Assembly: GCA_964228885.1 (NCBI GenBank)
Contig: CAXRCG010000278.1
Location: 26,349 to 90,348, forward strand
DNA length: 64,000 nt
DNA from: UBA4582 sp964228885
Lineage (GTDB): Bacteria; Pseudomonadota; Gammaproteobacteria; Pseudomonadales; Azotimanducaceae
Direction of reading: 5' to 3'
Below, piece after piece: positions 45,182 to 54,576 of this stretch (position 1 is its first letter; each line of letters starts with the position of its first letter). The translations under genes and the position numbers were made by a program. Under the pieces are notes generated by a model. The model ran no database searches. It worked only from the letters and a program-made list of their open reading frames with translations, and was not told the DNA's origin.

Positions 45182-45681
45182 AAAAAATTCTGCTCCAAGA
45201 CTGACACCGGCTGTATCATATAAAACACTTAGTGCAGAACAGGGCGCATCATTCGAAGCCAAGGTCGGTAATATAACCCCGGATACGCGAAGTCGATAAG
45301 CAATGCTCTTGCCTGCATCAACACATTTCCCACCGCCCACAGCAATCAGACGGTCTAACCTTCTTTTGCCAGATTAGATACATGGCGCTCAATCTCAGGC
45401 AAAGAACACTCTCCGTCGAAGGTTGATACAACAGGGTCATTATTTGAACTGCGAAGACTATCCGATATACGCAGACCATCACTGACCTGTTCGCGTTTTG
45501 ATATCAAAACACCTGTCCGCTTTGCATTCAACAAACTCAAGTAGCGCCCGACGTGATTCGCTACACCCGCCCCCTGAATATATCGTTGGGGAGAGACAAA
45601 AACTCTGGAGGGCGGCTCTCCTTTACCTGTGAAAACTTCGTGCGGATAATAGGGTTGGGGATTATCTTGCATCGCTTCCAC
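45182..45681 (-). pseudogene. gldA: Truncated, frameshifted glycerol dehydrogenase-like gene
   Basis: The first 108 codons (45681 to 45358) read like the start of an iron-containing alcohol dehydrogenase of the GldA type (SPQRYIQGAGVANHVGRYL, FDGECSLPEIERHVSNLA). A frameshift and stop then occur at 45355, and the next frame continues the same protein: RLIAVGGGKCVDAGKSIAY, TLASNDAPCSALSVLYD, ending at a TAA in FFPESP. Roughly the last half of the enzyme, including metal ligands, is absent. It is downstream of the GMC oxidoreductase pair on the same strand. Nothing further is recognisable up to 45063. Confidence 0.85.
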
Positions 45682-45728
45682 CCCTAGTTCGTTTCATGGA
45701 AATAGCCCATATCTTATGCGGACCCAAA

Positions 45729-46193
45729 CTAAACCTTGCGGTAAATTTTTTCCATTACCCGTACTGGTTCCAACAAAGACCACTCAGTGGGACCAACCGC
45801 ATAGCCCCTAGGATGAGGAGGACCTTCTCTTACGCCTAGGCTGGCCATGACACGAGCATCTTTGTAGTAACCGCTGGCAACACAAATCTGGATAAATCTT
45901 ACGAGTTCTGGTTGTTTAACTCTAAATTCGTTGACCACTCGCTCGCTCTGAATTTCGCTTAAAGTGCCGAAATCCACACCAAATTGTTGAATTGCAGCTG
46001 TTAAAATGTGATCGCAAATTTGTTCCGTGGCTTCGGTATTTTCTGCAAAACGCTCGAGGATACTGGGGAATATCTCAGTATCAGTCGCCGCCGGCATCGT
46101 TCCATTCGCAGGAATCATCATATTCGCGACAAAGTGCAATACTTGTCTCTCGTGCTCTGTAAACGTGCTATCACTTGTGATCAGTTCGGACAT
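45729..46193 (-). CDS. Gluconate 2-dehydrogenase subunit 3 family protein
   Basis: A 154-aa small subunit of membrane-type FAD dehydrogenases, usually needed for folding or export of the GMC partner. FTEHERQVLHFVANMMIPA at the start and the C-terminal GPPHPRGYAVGPTEWSLLEPVR are family features. No twin-arginine signal is visible, unlike some relatives. GGAG precedes the ATG. It is 40 bases downstream of the GMC gene, and the two form a pair. Confidence 0.85.
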   Translation of the reverse strand: MSELITSDSTFTEHERQVLHFVANMMIPANGTMPAATDTEIFPSILERFAENTEATEQICDHILTAAIQQFGVDFGTLSEIQSERVVNEFRVKQPELVRFIQICVASGYYKDARVMASLGVREGPPHPRGYAVGPTEWSLLEPVRVMEKIYRKV

Positions 46194-46233
46194 TCTTACT
46201 CCACTGATATTCGTTCAATCAAACGAATCACCG

Positions 46234-47838
46234 CTAGTCAAAGAGATTCGCCAGTCGCTTCTTTATTGCATCGGCAATGTAAAGAGCAAGCGCCTGAATC
46301 GTGCTGGTAGGATTAACGCCGGCAGAAGTTACAAAGATACTACCATCGACAATAAACAGGTTTTTCACGTCATGACTTCGACCCCACTCATTAACAACCG
46401 AGGTCTGGGGGTCAAGGCCCATACGCGCGGTACCCATATTGTGCCATCCAGCAACTGCAAGGGGTCCGTGGCTACTCACCTCATAGGCACCTGCGGCGAT
46501 CAGCGCTTCCTTCCCTCGAGCCATGCCGTGATCGAGCATCCTGCGACTGTTTTCACTCAGTGTGTAGTCAATCTTCGGTGCAGGCATGCCATCAGAATCA
46601 ACTAAATTTGGATCCAAAGTCACTGTATTATGCAACTCCGGAAGGTCCTCGCAAATGATAACCATCCCCGCAGACTTATCGAACTCGCGCAAATAGGCCT
46701 CGTGGTGCCGTTTTCCCCAAGGGATAGTGCCCGCCGTCATCCCACTAACGGCGGTATTCACAAGCCCCTTGCCTCTAAAGATTTCCATTGTATAGCCGCG
46801 CAAATAGCCACGGGACTCATCTGTCTCGTAAAACTCCTGACTCCAAATGCAACAACCACCTGGACCTTGGTATCCTTTTAAGGGCTGATCAAACATTCCC
46901 TGGACATGGGCATAAGGGTGAAACATTAAGTTTTTCCCGACCATACCACTACTGTTTGCAATACCATCGGGGAATGCAATCGATGTTGAGTTCAGCAGTA
47001 ATCTCGGTGTACCGATGCCGTTACAGGCAACAACAACAACTTCCGCTCTTTGTATCTGCTCATGACCACTCTCATCGAAGTAGATCACACCCGATGCCAT
47101 ACCCATTTTATTAACAGTGATTTCCTTTACCCGACAGCGTGTGCGAAGCTCAACACCAGCTCTTAGCGCATGTGGCCAGTAGGTAATATCGGTACTGGCT
47201 TTGGCTCCCTGCGAGCAGCCAGTGGTGCATGGACCCAAATTGACGCATTTGTCCCGACCATCGTACGGTTCAGTTGCGATAGCGCTATCCGAGGGCCACC
47301 AGTGCCAGCCTTTTTCATTAAATCCACGGGCTAGAGTCTCACCAAGCACACCAAGGGGCACCGGGGACATCGAAACCTCTTTATCAGGATACGCAGGGTC
47401 GCCTTTGAGCCCAGCAACCCCCACCATTTGATCGTTTTCCGCGTAAAATGGCTCTAGCGTCTGATAGTCAATCGGCCAATCATCGGCCACACCATCTAGG
47501 CTTTTAACTCTAAAGTCCGAGGGATGAAACCGAGGGAAATGCGCTGCATAGAGAATTGTCCCGCCGCCGACCCCGTTAAAATTAGCCACTTTTATCGGGG
47601 AATTTTCTTCGTTAATTGGATAGTCAACAGTTCGTTTACGTGTATTAGGGCTGTAACTGAATTCTCCGAAGGACTTCAGTTCCCAATCCAGACTCGTGGA
47701 GGGATAATCCGCAGGATTCATCCAATCACCTTGCTCCAGACATAAAATCTTCATTCGGGTCTCTGCAAGACTCCAGGCCATCGCTGCACCAGAGGCGCCA
47801 GCCCCGATAATAAGCACGTCTACTGGATCATTTGACAC
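46234..47838 (-). CDS. GMC family FAD-dependent oxidoreductase
   Basis: Flavin oxidoreductase of the glucose-methanol-choline family, with N-terminal Rossmann motif VLIIGAGASGAAMAWSLAE and C-terminal histidine-containing HNMGTARMG and GVNPTSTIQALALYIADAI. The central segment GPCTTGCSQGAKAS is typical of gluconate-dehydrogenase-like large subunits. The GTG at 47838 follows AGGAG at six bases (534 aa); an ATG at 47868 has no such site. The substrate (a sugar, polyol or alcohol) cannot be inferred. Electrons probably pass to a cytochrome not found here. Confidence 0.9.
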   Translation of the reverse strand: MSNDPVDVLIIGAGASGAAMAWSLAETRMKILCLEQGDWMNPADYPSTSLDWELKSFGEFSYSPNTRKRTVDYPINEENSPIKVANFNGVGGGTILYAAHFPRFHPSDFRVKSLDGVADDWPIDYQTLEPFYAENDQMVGVAGLKGDPAYPDKEVSMSPVPLGVLGETLARGFNEKGWHWWPSDSAIATEPYDGRDKCVNLGPCTTGCSQGAKASTDITYWPHALRAGVELRTRCRVKEITVNKMGMASGVIYFDESGHEQIQRAEVVVVACNGIGTPRLLLNSTSIAFPDGIANSSGMVGKNLMFHPYAHVQGMFDQPLKGYQGPGGCCIWSQEFYETDESRGYLRGYTMEIFRGKGLVNTAVSGMTAGTIPWGKRHHEAYLREFDKSAGMVIICEDLPELHNTVTLDPNLVDSDGMPAPKIDYTLSENSRRMLDHGMARGKEALIAAGAYEVSSHGPLAVAGWHNMGTARMGLDPQTSVVNEWGRSHDVKNLFIVDGSIFVTSAGVNPTSTIQALALYIADAIKKRLANLFD

Positions 47839-47942
47839 CAACTTCTCCTTCGAGGGTTTTACAGACATTGTTTATTAGCCTTAAGCAATTTTCAATGCAG
47901 CACATTGAATCAACCAACAAACGTAAAACAATACCATGGCTG

Positions 47943-48345
47943 CTATTTAAAATCGGTTGCACTATGTCTTTCAGGCACTCGCAACTCTTCAGGACCCCAT
48001 GTTCTCTCTACCTTTCTTCCTCTGGAGACAGCGCGTCTCTCTTCCAACTCTCGTGCCCAACGTACAACATTCTTGTATGAAGATACGTCCAGAAATTCCT
48101 GCGCATCATAGATATTGTGGATAACCAAGGCGCCGTACTAGGGATACACAGCGATATCTGAGATATTGTAATCATCACCGCATAGGAATCTGCGATTGGC
48201 AAGATTTTTATTAAGCACATCCAACTGGCAACTCCTTTTCATGGGTCGCACCGGCGACAGGACGATTAATGTTGGCAAATTTTCCGCCATTAGAAGAGTC
48301 CCACTGCCAGACTTTTGGTGGAGTATAGGAGGGTAGATCGCTCAT
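47943..48345 (-). pseudogene. yghU: Internally deleted yghU-type glutathione transferase relic
   Basis: The N-terminal 44 codons from ATG 48345 match YghU-like proteins (PPKVWQWDSSNGGKFANINR, HEKELPVG). The reading frame then jumps, near 48226, to the C-terminal third: LDVLNKNLANRRFLCGDDYN, then a TAG replacing the tryptophan of PWYGAL, then FLDVSSYKNVVRWARELEER to the normal end. About 130 codons, including most of the GST N-domain, are missing, and the two parts are out of frame. Identification is by remembered homology to E. coli YghU. Confidence 0.8.
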
Positions 48346-48485
48346 AATTTGTGTCCTTGCCTTGTTTCGCGAAATTGTACGTATCAATAATCAAAATAAC
48401 ATTGTTAACTAAAAAGCAAAATTACCTCCGAAGTTTTAGATGGGCAATGTCGCACCCCCGCGCTAGTTTATTGCCACTGACTTGC

Positions 48486-48499
48486 TTGATCTGAGTCAA
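48486..48499. promoter_or_regulatory. FNR/Anr-type site upstream of the Usp gene
   Basis: TTGATCTGAGTCAA matches the consensus TTGAT-N4-ATCAA at nine of ten positions. It is 71 bases upstream of the ATG at 48570. Usp genes in Pseudomonas are known targets of Anr. Confidence 0.5.
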
Positions 48500-48569
48500 C
48501 AGCATCCCACATCAAGTCCCTTAAAGTATCGCCATATCAGAACAGTTAATCTATGAAAGGGAGGAATCG

Positions 48570-49463
48570 ATGACAAACATATTAGTGGTACTAGACCCCG
48601 AGCAACCCCACCACACAGCACTGGAAAGAATAATGGAAATCCACCCTACCGCAGACGTCGAGTACAAAGTAGATCTCTATTTCGATGCTGCGCCTGTTAT
48701 GGCGATGGAAGCCTGCTCAAACTCTCTTCAAGAAAGCATCTCGCGTAAACAAATCGCGGTAAACGAATTGGTCATGCCTTTTAGACAAATGGGATACCGC
48801 ATCACCACAGAGGTGATACAAATCCACAGGTTCTATGAAGATATCATCAAGAGTGCACGAGATTTCAACGCAGACTTCGTTTTTAAACCTGTCCGACAGC
48901 ACGGTACACTCAAGCGTATGTTCTATACCTCAACCGATTGGAACCTGATTCGAATGTGCCCGACAGCACTATTGCTCGTCAGTGCTCAGGGATCGCTCAG
49001 AGGCAAACCAGTCATTGCTTCTATCAACATTGAAGATGAAGATTCTGCTCATCAAGAACTCAACCGAATGGTGCTAGAACGCGCAAACGCGCTGGCCGAA
49101 ATTCTTGAAACGGAAGTTCACCTCATTTATGCCTATAGCCCTGCTATCGTCATGGGTGCCGGCGCAGATCCGATGGCGTTTCAGATTGCCAAAGATAGAC
49201 ATAGCGCAGATTTCAAAAAAACGAGCGTTCTCGCTGCATCGAACAAAATTCTAGCGTCCAACACAAAGCTGCGTGAGGGAAGCCCCAGTGCAATTGTGAC
49301 AGAGTACGGAGAGGAAGTTGACGCAGGAATAATCGTACTAGGGACAGTGGCAAGAAGTGGCATTTCAGGACTATTTATTGGCAACACAGCCGAATCGATG
49401 CTGGAAAAAACCGACCGTGACATGTTTGTCATCAAACGCGAATCCTTCGAATCCCCGATATAG
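48570..49463 (+). CDS. Tandem universal stress protein, UspE-like
   Basis: A 297-aa protein with two Usp domains (about residues 1-140 and 145-290). The second ends with GIIVLGTVARSGISGLFIGNTAESMLEKTDRDMFVIK, holding the ATP-binding style motif G-2x-G-9x-G(S/T). A strong GGGAGG site precedes the ATG, and a possible FNR/Anr box lies upstream, so low oxygen may induce it. Its molecular activity is unknown. Confidence 0.88.
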   Translation: MTNILVVLDPEQPHHTALERIMEIHPTADVEYKVDLYFDAAPVMAMEACSNSLQESISRKQIAVNELVMPFRQMGYRITTEVIQIHRFYEDIIKSARDFNADFVFKPVRQHGTLKRMFYTSTDWNLIRMCPTALLLVSAQGSLRGKPVIASINIEDEDSAHQELNRMVLERANALAEILETEVHLIYAYSPAIVMGAGADPMAFQIAKDRHSADFKKTSVLAASNKILASNTKLREGSPSAIVTEYGEEVDAGIIVLGTVARSGISGLFIGNTAESMLEKTDRDMFVIKRESFESPI

Positions 49464-49537
49464 AAGAATCGAAGACTTAACCTTCTAAACACTCTTTTCT
49501 AAGGGTAAGATGCCCGTTTTCGAGCAGTTTACATTCC

Positions 49538-50245
49538 ATGTGTTTAATTCTTTTCTCAGTCGACCCCGACGATGAACACCACCTTGTCGTGGCTGCCAAT
49601 CGTGATGAACAGCATGCCCGGCCAACAGCCAAAGCAGACTACTGGCCAGACCATCCGGCACTGCTTGCTGGACGTGACCTTCAGGCGGGAGGGACTTGGC
49701 TAGGGGTCACAAGGTCTGGTAGATTTGCCGCCGTCACAAATTTCGCGGAGTCACCACCCGACCCTATTCCGCCAAGATCAAGAGGCGACCTCACGAGCAA
49801 CTTTCTCACAAGCAACATTGACTGTGACGAATACCTAGCTGAAATTCACAACCGGGCACACGAATATCGCGGCTTTAATCTCGTCGTTAGCAATGGAAAA
49901 CAGGTTTTCTATTACAGCAATCGAGACAAAAACATAAGGCGTCTCACCAAAGGTCACTATGGTCTTAGCAACCAGCTTCTGGATTGCAATTGGCCGAAGG
50001 TCAACTCAGCAAAAGCCGAGTTAAATGCAGCAAGAGAACAAAATTATCCGACTGAAGATCTGTTTCGGTTGCTCAAAGACAGAGGCACAAACGAAGCCCA
50101 TAGCGCCAGATTTATTCTAGGCCCGACCTACGGCACCTGTGCAAGCACTGTTGTAAAGTTACACCCCAAAGGTTTCCATTTCGAAGAACGTTGTTATGCG
50201 CCAGACGGGGAACAGGCTTCAGGCAAAGCTTTCGTCGTAGATTAA
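49538..50245 (+). CDS. TANGO2/NRDE family protein
   Basis: A 235-aa protein of the NRDE family (Ser/Thr-rich, TANGO2-like): MCLILFSVDPDDEHHLVVAANRDEQHARPTA carries the N-terminal cysteine and NRDE motif and GTWLGVTRSGRFAAVTNF follows. An Ntn-hydrolase-like fold with nucleophilic Cys2 is proposed for the family; haem handling is reported for some homologues. It converges on the RND gene, the two stop codons sharing the palindrome TTAA. Confidence 0.88.
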   Translation: MCLILFSVDPDDEHHLVVAANRDEQHARPTAKADYWPDHPALLAGRDLQAGGTWLGVTRSGRFAAVTNFAESPPDPIPPRSRGDLTSNFLTSNIDCDEYLAEIHNRAHEYRGFNLVVSNGKQVFYYSNRDKNIRRLTKGHYGLSNQLLDCNWPKVNSAKAELNAAREQNYPTEDLFRLLKDRGTNEAHSARFILGPTYGTCASTVVKLHPKGFHFEERCYAPDGEQASGKAFVVD

Positions 50246-53200
50246 GACTCAGCATATGAAGGCTCAACAGATGACGTCATACCTTTGGCCTCTTCCGGTA
50301 CAAAAATTTGCTTGACATCATGAGCCACCAACATGTTCACCGGTACCAGCACCAGAGTGATCAGCGTCGCGAAAAGAATCCCAAATCCCAGAGATATGCC
50401 CATCGGGATCAGGAACTGGGCTGTTGTTGACTTTTCAATGAGCAGCGGTGCTAAGCCGAAGAATGTCGTTAAGGATGTCAGAATTATTGGCCTGAAACGA
50501 ACCACCCCAGCGTTTAGAACACTATCGACGACTGATTGACCTGTGGCACGCAACCTATTCACTTGATGGACCAATACGAGACTGTCGTTAACAACTACCC
50601 CGGTCAATGCTAACAATCCCATCACGCTCATCATAGAAAGTGTATATCCCATCAACCAATGCCCTGCTACTGCACCAATAAGGCTAAAAGGGATGACCGA
50701 CATCACCAGCAGCGGCTGTGTATAGGATTTGAGTGGCAAAGCCAGCATGCAATAGATAGCAAAAAGCACCAATAAAAGACCACTTTGCAGGCTACCAAAG
50801 CTTTCTCTCTGCTCACGGGCTTCACCTTCCATTGCATAGGCAAGCCCTGGATATCTGCTAACCAATTGATCCATATACGCTCTGATCTCGTTCTGCAGCA
50901 CTGTCATATTGGTTTTTGTTTTCTCAACCTCTGCCGTAATGTTGACTGTGCGATAGCGGTCTATTCTTGTAATTCGTTGTGGCCCCTTGCCAGGGCTCAA
51001 GGTGGCAACATGTTCAAGAGGCACTTTGCGACCTGCTGGCGTTATCACTAGCATTTCGCCCAGAGTTGAAAAGTCGGATCGTTCACCAACGGGCAATCGC
51101 ACTAACACCCGGATATCATCTCTGCCTCGCTGTATTCGCTGAGCTTGAAAACCCTGAAAAGCTTGACTCACCTGACCTAAGATATCGTTGCGAGTCAGAC
51201 CAAGCACGTGCCCCTGCGGCTTTACATCTATACGCAACTCTTCCTTTCCGTTAGATAAAGAATCAGCTATTTCGTAAACCGTTGGATAACTCTGCAGATG
51301 TTCTTTTATTTCATTCGAGGCTTGCTCCAAGGTTTCAAGGGAATTGGCACTTAATTGAACATTGATTGGATCTCCTACTCGAAAGAAACTTGCCCTGAAG
51401 GTGATTGATTCCGCACCGGGAATCGGGCCTATGAGTTTTCGCCATTCACTGATGAGCTGATTAGTACTGATTTCTATATTCCGCTCTTCCGGCGGCACCA
51501 ACTCAAATTGCACACGTCCAAACTCGGATCCCCTCGAGCTTCGGGAAGACCCTGTGCTAGACATCACATGCTTGACGATACTGACCTCAGTGACAGGATC
51601 AATGTACTTTTGTTGCAACGTTTCTGCTGCTTGAAATATCTTGTCGATATATCGATCTGTCACTTGGAACTGCGTACCCACCGGCATTGTGAGTGTCGCC
51701 ACTGCTCTTTCACCTTGAATCTTGGGCATAAAGGTGAATTTCGTCCATCCACTCATGATTAACGAGACCATCAAGAATAAAACGCCGAAAAATGTCGCCA
51801 AGGTGGCAAACCGGTGTTTCAAAAGAAAAAGCAATGCGGGTCGATAGTATGCAACTATTGCGTTTTCAAAACCATCGGCGAAGTTACGCTGCCACTGACT
51901 CAATTTCCCGGGCTTCTCTGAATCATAGCCCTTCCCTAACTTCTTTAAATGCGCAGGTAACACAAGCTTTGATTCAATCAGAGAAAAGAAAAGTACACTA
52001 ATAACAACCGCAGCCACGGGCCCCAAGATAGCACCAAAACGCCCCTCGATAAAAGTCAGAGGCAGGAATGCAACCATAGTGGTTAACACCCCAAATGTGA
52101 CCGGTACAGCAACATCCATAGTCCCATTGATCGATGCATCTATCCCAGAGTCGCCATTCTTAAGGCGTTGATAAATGCTTTCACCTGTCACGATAGCATC
52201 GTCGACAACAATCCCCAGTACGACGATAAACCCAAAAGCGCTCATCAGATTAAGCGTTATGCCGAAAACACTCATCAACATAAATGCGCCAAGAAAACTA
52301 ATCGGTATTCCGACGAAAACCCAAATCGCAATTTTGGGTCGGAGAAATAATGCTAATAAACCTATCACCAAAAATGCACCCTGAAACGCGCTGCTACCCA
52401 GCACACCTAATCGGTTTTTTAGCTGTTGCGCATCGTCATCCCAATAGGTGAGTTTGATACCTACCGGCAGGCGGGGTTGCTGTTCGGTAATATAGTTTCT
52501 GACCAGTTCAGAAATTTCCAGCGCACTCTCGTTACCCACTCGTTCTACCTGTATCAGTGCGGCAAAGTCCCCATCAAATTTTGTTTTGATGGCATCCTCC
52601 TCAAAACCATCCTGAACCAGTGCGACATCCCCAACCCGAATAATACTGCCATTAGCATTCGTCTTTACTACGATGTTCTCGAACTCTGATTTTCGATACG
52701 CTTGGCCCTTAGACCTGATCAGCACATCTCCACCCTGTGTACGCACGTTTCCTGCAGACAAATCGATAGAACTGGCTCGAATGGCCGTTGCCAATTGCGC
52801 TAAACTCAGACCGTATTCCCTTAACTTATCCTGAGACGCTTCAATAGCGATTTCGTATTTTCGGACGGCGTCGAGTGACACCTGACTGATGCCGGACATT
52901 CGACTCAGGTCATCGCGGATCCGTTCGGCATAGCTCCGGATTTCCTGCTCCGAGTACTTTCCGGCGACAACCACCGTAATTACACCCCATTTCCGTTGAG
53001 CAAGACTAATTACCGGCTTTTCTGCATCTGCAGGAAAGGTGTTGATAGCATCGACTCGTGTCTTGACTTCATCCAGTACAATCCGAGGATCACGGTCCTC
53101 ATCAACTTCAATATTAACGCTTGCGCTTCCTTCCACCGAGACGCTCGTTAGTTTTTTGATGCCATCTAGACCGTCGACGGCTTCCTCTATCCTTACCGCC

Positions 53201-53385
53201 AGACCAAGCTCGGCATCCTCAGGGGTCGCGCCCCGTAGGGGTACCGAAACTCTAATTGTTTCTGGGTCGGACGAAGGAAAAATTTCGATCGCAGTTTCAT
53301 ATGAGAGCGCGAAAGCCCCACCGAACAACACCGATATCATTAGCAAATTTGCGGCAACATCATTCCGAGCAAACCACGCAATCAT
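50242..53385 (-). CDS. RND efflux pump inner-membrane transporter (HAE1 family)
   Basis: Proton-driven tripartite-pump component, 1047 aa. Two repeats each have six membrane helices and a large periplasmic loop (about residues 35-330 and 555-850); GIVVDDAIVTGESIYQRL and TGVVVNDSLVLVHQVNRL are the conserved fourth-helix segments. Substrates cannot be deduced. Its ATG overlaps the fusion-protein gene's stop as ATGA, so translation is coupled. Confidence 0.94.
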   Translation of the reverse strand: MIAWFARNDVAANLLMISVLFGGAFALSYETAIEIFPSSDPETIRVSVPLRGATPEDAELGLAVRIEEAVDGLDGIKKLTSVSVEGSASVNIEVDEDRDPRIVLDEVKTRVDAINTFPADAEKPVISLAQRKWGVITVVVAGKYSEQEIRSYAERIRDDLSRMSGISQVSLDAVRKYEIAIEASQDKLREYGLSLAQLATAIRASSIDLSAGNVRTQGGDVLIRSKGQAYRKSEFENIVVKTNANGSIIRVGDVALVQDGFEEDAIKTKFDGDFAALIQVERVGNESALEISELVRNYITEQQPRLPVGIKLTYWDDDAQQLKNRLGVLGSSAFQGAFLVIGLLALFLRPKIAIWVFVGIPISFLGAFMLMSVFGITLNLMSAFGFIVVLGIVVDDAIVTGESIYQRLKNGDSGIDASINGTMDVAVPVTFGVLTTMVAFLPLTFIEGRFGAILGPVAAVVISVLFFSLIESKLVLPAHLKKLGKGYDSEKPGKLSQWQRNFADGFENAIVAYYRPALLFLLKHRFATLATFFGVLFLMVSLIMSGWTKFTFMPKIQGERAVATLTMPVGTQFQVTDRYIDKIFQAAETLQQKYIDPVTEVSIVKHVMSSTGSSRSSRGSEFGRVQFELVPPEERNIEISTNQLISEWRKLIGPIPGAESITFRASFFRVGDPINVQLSANSLETLEQASNEIKEHLQSYPTVYEIADSLSNGKEELRIDVKPQGHVLGLTRNDILGQVSQAFQGFQAQRIQRGRDDIRVLVRLPVGERSDFSTLGEMLVITPAGRKVPLEHVATLSPGKGPQRITRIDRYRTVNITAEVEKTKTNMTVLQNEIRAYMDQLVSRYPGLAYAMEGEAREQRESFGSLQSGLLLVLFAIYCMLALPLKSYTQPLLVMSVIPFSLIGAVAGHWLMGYTLSMMSVMGLLALTGVVVNDSLVLVHQVNRLRATGQSVVDSVLNAGVVRFRPIILTSLTTFFGLAPLLIEKSTTAQFLIPMGISLGFGILFATLITLVLVPVNMLVAHDVKQIFVPEEAKGMTSSVEPSYAES

Positions 53386-54572
53386 TTCTCGACTCCCGCT
53401 CTCTGATTGACTGACCTACCTGCATCTTTCTGCGGCTTACCGGCAATTCTAGCCGATGTACCCGATATCACTTGACCTAACGGCGTTGTCACCAGCTCGT
53501 CCCCAATCTCTAAACCTGTCGCAATAATCGCGTCAACACCGTTCTGCCAAGCGATTTCGATTTCTTTTCGAAACAGCACCCCATCTTTTACAATATAAAC
53601 ATAGGTATTTTGATAAATCGTTTTGCTTGGAATCACTATTGCACCTTTGAGCACCCTACCGGATATCTCAGCCGTGACATATTCGCCTATTTTGAGAGGA
53701 CGGGCGGATAAGTCCTCTGTTCTAAACGGATCTTTAATTTGTGCGATCACGTGTAGTTGTCGAGATATTTCGTCAATAGCACCCTCGGTTCGCACAATTT
53801 CTCCTTGCCACTTTCGCTTTCCACCCAGTTCGGATGAAATCTCAACTATCGGTCGATGGATGCTTTCTTCTTCAGGCAAGTCGACAAATTCAAGGTCCGT
53901 ATTGCGCAGAGGTAATCGCACCTCGACCAAGTCGGTCGCATAAATTTCTGCCAACTGCGCACCATTTGAAACCACTTGGCCAAGATCTACCATTTGCTGG
54001 AGTACTCGCCCGGCGAATGGCGCCACAATTTTTGTTCGCTCCAAATCAAGTTTCGCTTTCGTTAGCGTAGATCTTGCAGATAGGACACGCGCCTTCGCCG
54101 CTTGCAACTGGGGTTTTCGCAGCGCGAGGGCCGAGGGCTTTTCATCCGGCGCACTCAATCGTTGCCAATCAATAAGTGCCTGTTCTGAGCGGGCAAGCTC
54201 TTGCGCCTCAGCTTGCAACGCATCCATCAGACTCGCCTCGGCAATATTGACGTTAGCGTCATATTCACGCGAATCGATATCAACCAACTTATCTCCCTGC
54301 TTAAAAAAGCCACCTGGTCGGAACTTTTGGTCGATATTGATGATCTGCCCACTTACCTGCGACACAACCATCGATTGTGTTCTTGGCTGCGCACTACCAT
54401 AACTGTTAATAATCACTTGATAATCACGGGAGCGAATTTTCACAGTCTCTACTAGGGTCTGCGGTGATGTTGCCGGTCTGCTTCGGTTTAACTCCGGTGG
54501 GTTTCTCAGTATTAGAAATCCAGCACCCATCAGCAGAGCGAGAGTAACTATAGGTACAATTATCCTAATCAT
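53382..54572 (-). CDS. RND efflux periplasmic adaptor (membrane fusion protein)
   Basis: Periplasmic adaptor joining the RND pump to the outer-membrane channel. An N-terminal membrane anchor (RIIVPIVTLALLMGAGFLIL), a biotinyl-lipoyl half motif (GQIINIDQKFRPGGFFKQGDKLVDID), an alpha-hairpin (about residues 95-180) and the return half (KIVAPFAGRVLQQMVDLGQ) are visible. The ATG at 54572 is four bases past the upstream gene's stop; a GTG at 54590 overlaps it. Confidence 0.92.
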   Translation of the reverse strand: MIRIIVPIVTLALLMGAGFLILRNPPELNRSRPATSPQTLVETVKIRSRDYQVIINSYGSAQPRTQSMVVSQVSGQIINIDQKFRPGGFFKQGDKLVDIDSREYDANVNIAEASLMDALQAEAQELARSEQALIDWQRLSAPDEKPSALALRKPQLQAAKARVLSARSTLTKAKLDLERTKIVAPFAGRVLQQMVDLGQVVSNGAQLAEIYATDLVEVRLPLRNTDLEFVDLPEEESIHRPIVEISSELGGKRKWQGEIVRTEGAIDEISRQLHVIAQIKDPFRTEDLSARPLKIGEYVTAEISGRVLKGAIVIPSKTIYQNTYVYIVKDGVLFRKEIEIAWQNGVDAIIATGLEIGDELVTTPLGQVISGTSARIAGKPQKDAGRSVNQRAGVEK

Positions 54573-54576
54573 GTTT

